A stretch of 64,000 nt of DNA from contig MU119263.1 in NCBI GenBank assembly GCA_014904845.1, positions 186,001 through 250,000 on the forward strand, read 5' to 3'. The position numbers and the translations under genes are program-made. How positions within the stretch are numbered: position 1 is the first letter of the stretch; each line of letters starts with the position of its first letter. This stretch comes from Acephala macrosclerotiorum. Its lineage: Eukaryota; Ascomycota; Leotiomycetes; Helotiales; Mollisiaceae. This document shows positions 56,936 to 64,000 of this stretch, in pieces. The notes below the pieces were generated by a model. It was given only the letters and a program-made list of their open reading frames with translations. It did no database searches and was not told the origin of the DNA.

Positions 56936-59900
56936 ATCGTTTTTTTTTTTAATTTTAGTATTTCTTTATCTCTGATTACTATTTTATTTATTTTCGTTTT
57001 TCATAGAAATAGTAATCTCGACAATAAAATCTGCGAATTAATTATAAAAAATTAAGTACTAAATTTAAAATTTTTCGAAAAACTAATAATTATAGTAATT
57101 CTTTTCAAAGTTTATATAGTAAATTAAAGCGTTTTATAATATAAATTTGTTATCGTTACAATTATACTATTAAACGTCGAACTTATAAAAAAATTCAAAT
57201 AATTAAACGATAATTTTCTTAGAAAATATTATATCAAATTCGTAATTACAATCGTAAATAAAAATAATATAAATTTTTATAATTATATTATTATCGACGT
57301 TAAAAACTTTACGATTAACAATAATTAATAATATGTTTTCAGACTTTAATAAAAGAAAAATAAATAGAGTTTGAAAATGTTTTAATTTGAATTTTTTTTC
57401 GAATATTTTACAAATTTTAAAAAACTTTTTAAAAAAAATTTTAAATTAAACGTTATTAAAAACTTGATCAATAATAACAAATTCTTTAATTAATAAATTA
57501 AAACTTTGAAAAAATTTTTTGATAATTCGATAATATAATAAATTTGTATTTCTTTTTGTAATTGAAATAACAAAATTTTTTTTTTTAAAGAAATTACAAT
57601 AATTTTAGCGATTTTCATTATAAAGCGATTACTCGATTTATTTTTTATTATAAAGTTTTTATAAGCGATAATAAATTAATCGATTATAAAGCGATTAAAA
57701 AAAATTGTATAGTTTTCAATAATTTTATAATAATAAAAATTGTAATTTTTATTATATTTCGAGTACGATTTTTTTTTTGAGTATAAATAAGTTTTATATA
57801 TTCTTTTTTTACTATAGATTTTGTATTCGTTTTTCGAATATATTTTATTTTCGTCGTATTTGTAGATTTTGCAAATTTTGTAATTAATATATTTAAAGTG
57901 TAAATAATTGTCAATATTGCAAATATTATACAATTTATTGTTTTTATTTTTATTATTTTCGTTTTTTTAAAATAATTGAAATTTAAAAAATTTAAATTAA
58001 AAAACAAATAAAAAATATTTATTTTTTATATATTTATACTCGCAATATTCGAAATAAATAAAAATAAAATACTAATTTATAAAGATTTAATAATCGAATT
58101 TTTTGTAATTTTTTTGATTGTATTGAAAATATTTTTGAAAAGTAGTAATATTGATTTTTATTAAAACGTTTTTTATTTTAATAAAATCGATTAAAGATTT
58201 TAAAAAATTAATTTTGGATTTTAAAATTTTTTAATCGTTTTTGAAAAAGTAATTCGTGAAATCAAATTTTTTTTTAGAAATAACGAATATAAATTCGTAT
58301 TTGTATTTTGAGATTTAAATTAAATAATAACGTTTATTATTAACGAATTTAAAAAATGATTTAATGTTTAATATAAAAACGATAATAATATTTTAATTAA
58401 TACTTTGAATAATTTCAATTATTAAAAACTTGAAATTGAAATTGTAAAACGAATTAAATTCAAATTAAATTATTGTAATTTTTATTTTGTAAATATAAAT
58501 CGAAATAATTAATAAATTTTTTTTAATAGAGAATTTTGTAGACGATAGTTTTTTTTGGATTTTAGTAAATATATACAAAGTAATTTATTAAATAATAAAA
58601 TTGTAAATTAAAATATTAATATATTTTTTTTTGTTTTTGTTATTAAAAATAAATACGATTTCGAAATTACTATTAATATTAAAAAACTCGTAGAAATACT
58701 TGTAAAAAAACGCAATTTTTAAAAATATTAATTTATTAATATTATTATTTATTATTATATTTTTATAATATTTGAAAAAAAATTATTAAATTAAATTCGA
58801 AGTATATATTTTGTGTTGTTTATTTAAATATAATATTGAGTATTAAAAATAAATTGAATGTTTTAAAATAAAGTATATTAAAATTCTAAAAAACGAATTT
58901 TAGAATTTTAAATTATATATTATACGAATAAATAAATTTATTTAATAAATGTTTTTATTATCGATTAAAAATTAAAACGAGAAAGTATTAATAAGAATGT
59001 AAATTATAATAGAAAAACGTTTCGTATTTTCGTTGAAAAATAAAATCAAAAAAGTGGAAATTGTTTATTGAAAAAAAAAATTTAATTGTTTATATTGATA
59101 TAATTACGACGATATTCGCAATACGTAAAATATTTTGTATTAATAATTTTTAAAAAGTATTAAATTCGATTTTTTTTATTTTATTTATAGTATTATTTGA
59201 ATTGCGTTTAATATAATTTATAATAATTTATAAAACTTTGTATTATTTATTATTTTTTTTTTCAATGCGAAATTTACTTTATATAATTTCGTATAAAATT
59301 ATATTTTTGATTTTGAGTGTAAATTTTTTATTATTATATTTACAAATTTTTTTTATTAGTTTGATTTTATTGTATATATATTTTTTCGATATAAACATTA
59401 AAATTTTATCGATTTTTTTAATAAAATTCTCGTGAAATTTTATCGAAAGTTTTTTAGTATTAAAATAAAAAGTTTTAATAAGTAAAAAATCGAATTTAAT
59501 AATAATTTTGATAAAATTCTAATAATTATATTCGTTTTTAATAATTAATATTAAATTATTAATATTTTTATTAGTTTTTTAAATAAATAAAATCGTATAA
59601 TAATATTCGAAATTAGTAATAATTAAAATAACGATTAAAATTAATATGTAAAATTTCGTAGAAATTATATAATTTTAAATGAAAATATAATTGTAAATAA
59701 TATTTTTAAGAAATTTTATAAAAAAAAAATTTTGATATAAAATAAATTTATTGTAATATTTTTTTTAATTTTTTATTATTATACGTTTAAAAAAATTTAT
59801 AATGAAAAATTTGAGAATATTATTAAAATTTACGAAATATTCGATTAAATATAAAAATAAATATATTTAAATATTTTTTTTTTTTAAGTTTTAATAAAAA

Positions 59901-62900
59901 TTTAAATTTTTGATCGTATTTTTGTAAGTTTTATTAAAGTATAAAAATTTGAAAATAATATTTTCAATTTTAAAAATTTTTAAAAACTTTTGTTAAAAGC
60001 GTTTAAAATTATAAAATTTAACGTTATAAAAAAATAATACGATATTAATACGACGTTTAAAATTCTCGAAAGTATAATAACGAAAATCAAAACGGTAAAA
60101 AATAACGATAGAAATCGTATTAAATAGAATTGATTTTTTAAGACGTTAAATAATATCGTTTTAAATTTGAAATTATTATTGTTCGTTATTACAAGTTCTT
60201 TGAAATACGTTTTATTGTATTAATCGTTTGTTTGTAGCGTTAATAAATTTTATGAAATTTGTAGTTTTATTATAGTTTTTTTTATCGTTATTATTATCGC
60301 GATAAATATTATTTTCGTTTTAGTTTTTATCGTTTTTAAGATTATTAATATTATAAGAAAATTTAAAATTTAATTCGATGTATTTTGAATATTTGAAAAT
60401 CGAAAAAAGAAATACGATTTTTATTTGATTATCGATTTGTAAACGAGTAATAATTTGATTTTTTTAATTTATATATATTAAATATATTTTAAAAAAATTA
60501 TTATTGAATTCGTATATTTTGAAAAAAGTTTTTAATATAGTAATAAAAATAGTAGTAAAATATTGTATTTTTTATTTTAATTAATAATTTTTAAAATATT
60601 AATATTTATTTATAGTACTATAAATAGTATAAATATATTATTTGAATTTATTTTAATATGTAAATTTTTTTATAATTATTTAGTTTTCGTGCGATAATAA
60701 AAACTATTTATAGATTATAAAAATATTATCGATTATAAATTATTAAATAATAAAAAAAATTTTAATTTAATTTTATAAAAAATTTTTAATTTTATTAAAA
60801 TCGAATTTGTTTTTAAATGTATTTAATTAAATATCGTTATTTTCAAACTATAAAATAATAATAAAAAAAAAAATTGAATTATTATTTTTTTTGAAATTGA
60901 TAAAATCGCGTATAAATAATTTAAAAATAATAAAAATAACGTTTTTTTCGAATTTAAAAATTTTAAAATTGTTAAATATATATAATTTAATATTAAAACG
61001 TATAAAAGTTTTGTTTTTTAAATTAAAATAATTTTTAGTTTTAAAATTAAATATTTAATAATTGAATTCAATAAATAATAAGAATTTTCAAAAATTAAAA
61101 ATTTCGAAATCGTTAATTTGAAAAAAATTTAATATAATATAAAATATATAAAAAGTTTTATTTATTTCGTTATATTGTTTTAAAAGTTTTATTTTCATAA
61201 AATTTCGAACGCGTTTAATTTCGAATATAAAATAAATTTGTAATTGAAAATGTTTAATTTTATATGTAAATTATATTTTAATTGTAAAAAAAATAAAATT
61301 ATCGTTATTTTGTAAATTGATTTGATAAGAAAAAAAGTAAATTTTATTATCGATTTTAAAATAAATAATTATATCGCGAAAAATTTTAAACGTAAAAAAA
61401 TAAATTTTAAATATATTAAATTTAATATTTATAAATTTATTAATAAATTCGTTAGTAAATTTCGTAATTTTATTAAATATTTATTATTTTTACGTAAAAT
61501 TTTTTTAAATATTTTTAATTTTATATATTTATATAAATGTTTTTTATTTGTTAAATATGTAATTTCAATTTTTTGCGATATTGAAAATTTTTATAATAAA
61601 TAATTTCATAAAAATTGTATTTTATATAATTAGTTTAATTTTAATAGTAATATTAAAATTATTTAATTCGATTTTAATAGTTTTTGAAAAGTCGTATTTA
61701 ATAAACGTAAAAATAAAAATTATTGATTAGAAAACGAATATAGTTTTAATTGAAATAAAATAAAATCGAATAATTTCAAAAAGTGAAATAAGACGAATTT
61801 TAATAAAAAAATATATTAAAATTGTAAAATGAAATCGAATAATTGCAATAATATAAAAAAAATCGATAGTAGTGATTTCGGTTTTAATAAATTGAAAAAT
61901 GTGAGTATAAAAAACGTTTAAAATAATGAGTTTATTGTGTGTATTATAATAGATTATAAAAATTACAATTTTAATTGTAATAAAATCGTTGTAAATAAAA
62001 GTTTTTATTTTAAAAAAAATAATAATTTTAAAATTATTAATTTCGATTATTTTGTTAGAAATTAAAAATATTTTATTAATAGTTTTAAAATATTTACGAA
62101 TTTATATTTTAAAATTTTAATTATTTGTTTAATGTATACAATTGTAAATTGCGAGAAAAATAAATCGAAAAAATTGTTTGAAAATTTGTATGTAAAAAAT
62201 TTTTATATTTGTAGAAATTTTATTTATTGTATATAATTTCAATTAAAAGATTTTTTAATGTAAAAATAATAATATATTGTTATATTTGATAAAGTATATA
62301 ATTGAATAAAAATAAATTGTAAATAAATAAACGTATATATATTTAAATATAAATCGCGAAATTTGTAAATTTTTTTGAAAATTTGATATTAAATCGTTTT
62401 TATCGGTTCAATTATATAATCGTTTAAACGATCGATTAAATGATCTTAATTATAATTTTTATTGCCTTTGGTAATAGTTATTCTAGTGTCCATTTTTTAA
62501 TCTTATGTTTATTCTATTTAATTATATAAATAAAAAAATACTTTTTTTGAGAAAAAGTAAATAAAATTGAATTATTAATATTAAATTAAAATTTTAATAT
62601 TTTGTAATTTATTTTCGAACGTTTTAATATTAATTAATAATTGAATTCATTCGATTACAAAGTAATAAAATTATTTACAAAGAAGTAACAATTGAATAAA
62701 ATCGATCGAATAAAAAAGTTTAAATTGTACGCAATCTATTAATTTAATTAAATATAAAAAAAAGTAGTTTTTATTTGTATTAAAAAAAATTATTAAATCT
62801 TTAAAAAATATTGCGATTTTACATTCGTTTTATTTTCTTCGATTTAAAACTAATTGATTTTTTATTTTACGTTTTATCGCGTATTAATAACGAGTACTTT

Positions 62901-62916
62901 ATTATAATTTATTAAA

Positions 62917-62917
<1 letters not shown>

Positions 62918-62947
<30 letters not shown>
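62918..62947 (+). repeat. 30-base A homopolymer
   Basis: Thirty consecutive A in the AT-rich block. It might be the remnant of a retroelement poly(A) tail or a simple slippage product. Confidence 0.8.
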
Positions 62948-62951
<4 letters not shown>

Positions 62952-64000
62952 TACGAATTTAATACGAAAATTCGTCGAATTAATATATTTATTAAATACG
63001 ATACGATTCGATAAAATGTTTTTCGAAAGTACAATTATATATTTTCAAAGTATAATTTTAATTAAAAAAAAATTTTTTTATTACTTTTTTTATTTTTCGA
63101 TTTAATATAATATATATTAAAATAAATATAAAATTTTAAAGTGAAAAATAATTAAAACTATAAATTATAAATAAAATATAAAAAAATATTTTTAAAATGA
63201 ACAAAAAAAATATTTAAAAAGAAAATAAATAAAAATACAAAAAAAAAACTATATAAAACGTTGCGAATAAACGAAGTATAAATATTAGAAAAACGATTTA
63301 TTAAAGTTTTAAAAATATTAATAAATATTACAAATAAAAAAAAATAATTAAAATGGTCGTATAAAGAAATTATAAAAATGAATTTAATAAAAAACTTTAA
63401 TTCATAGAAAAATATAATCGATTTAAAAATAAAATAAACTCGAAAATTAGCGTTTTTTATTATTTTTATCAAAAAAATTAAAAAGATAATATTGGTACTT
63501 TTGAATTCTTTTTTTTAATTATTAAGATTTATTATAAAACTTTTTATAAAACAAACGACGTTATTCGAATATACAATACTCTAAAAACAATTCTAAGAAT
63601 ATAATAAAATATTATTACTAAATTTGCTATCAAAAAACGAAAACTTAAAACGAAATTCGTCGTTTTTATTATTATTAAAAATTGAAAAACTATTAAAAAA
63701 TTTTAATCAATTAATATACAATTTCAATTACGAAAATCAAATAATATTTAATTTCAACAAAAAATTAATTACTCTTATAAAAATTTATAATAATAAACTC
63801 AAATACTATAAAAAAAAAAATTTATTAAATATATTTATATAAATATTCGAAAATTTATATTCGAAAACAAATATTAAATTTAAAAACTATTATAACGCGT
63901 TTTCGATTATATTTATCAACGAAATTAACGAATTCTATTACTAAAAACTCACTAAAAAAAACCTATTTTTCAATAAAATAATTAAAATTATAAAATCGAA

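Larger units (their letters stand above)
56640..64000. repeat. Very AT-rich, RIP-like block without genes
   Basis: Nearly all bases are A or T, with long homopolymers. Cytosine persists mainly in CpG. In 60301-60720 I counted two C outside CpG on the plus strand against about 25 G outside CpG. In 63601-64000 the count is about 27 C outside CpG and two G, so the bias is reversed. Open frames here (for example 57676-58007, 61322-61603, 63158-63472) are rich in Lys, Asn, Ile and Phe, as expected by chance. The block may be mutated transposon copies or part of a centromere- or telomere-like AT isochore; the source element could not be recognised. Confidence 0.75.

Noticed and set aside
57676..58007. 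Overlapping minus-strand frames rich in Lys, Asn, Ile and Tyr
   Set aside because: Such frames arise by chance in DNA made almost only of A and T; no protein-like pattern.
61322..61603. 93-codon frame in the AT-rich block, considered as a transposon protein remnant
   Set aside because: Composition is explained by base bias; no reverse transcriptase, integrase or transposase motif could be recognised.
63158..63842. Two frames near the right end, considered as gag-like fragments
   Set aside because: Lys/Asn/Ile/Phe content follows from A/T bias and no conserved residues were found.

Overview
The window looks like nuclear DNA of a filamentous ascomycete, most likely a leotiomycete (Helotiales-like; this is an inference from the overall look of the proteins, not from a search). 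The reasons are GT-AG introns of about 43-130 nt (mostly 45-60), a fungal-only gene set (ENA-type P-ATPase, GH72 glucanosyltransferase, Bzz1, CFEM-like receptor, HET domain, NACHT-ankyrin protein) and a very AT-rich block that looks like repeat-induced point mutation (RIP). All gene models below were built by hand from reading frames and splice sites.

Layout. 1-692: edge-truncated caspase-like gene on the minus strand. 2272-8103: three minus-strand genes (small PPxY protein, small membrane protein, ENA Na+/K+ ATPase), followed by an ENA upstream region rich in PacC-like GCCAAG boxes. 9401-13451: secreted GDSL esterase and DHA1-type MFS transporter. 14592-22757: kinase-like protein with an in-frame stop before a charged tail, a small HWALYV/CQDW protein, an APH-like kinase, a thioesterase-like protein and a small SAM-like protein. 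24005-36449: housekeeping and cell-surface genes (GH72, BZZ1 divergent from DBP5, CFEM-like single-pass receptor). 37173-46731: a disordered basic protein with a frame break, an NmrA-like reductase, a decayed S41 peptidase, and the kinetochore gene DSN1.

48430-52681 is an accessory block: a NACHT-ankyrin NLR-like gene followed by a short HET-domain relic that has lost the core SYCWG-type motif. Beyond it are a small membrane protein, a 454-bp MITE with Tc1/pogo-like inverted ends and a TA duplication (55282-55735), and a possible secreted-protein exon. From about 56640 to the end is AT-rich DNA with no credible genes.

The most unusual signal is in that AT-rich block. Cytosine survives almost only in CpG on one strand (for example 60301-60720), and the pattern flips to the other strand by 63601-64000. 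This implies strand-polarised, CpG-sparing cytosine loss. No convincing rRNA, tRNA or CRISPR feature was seen.
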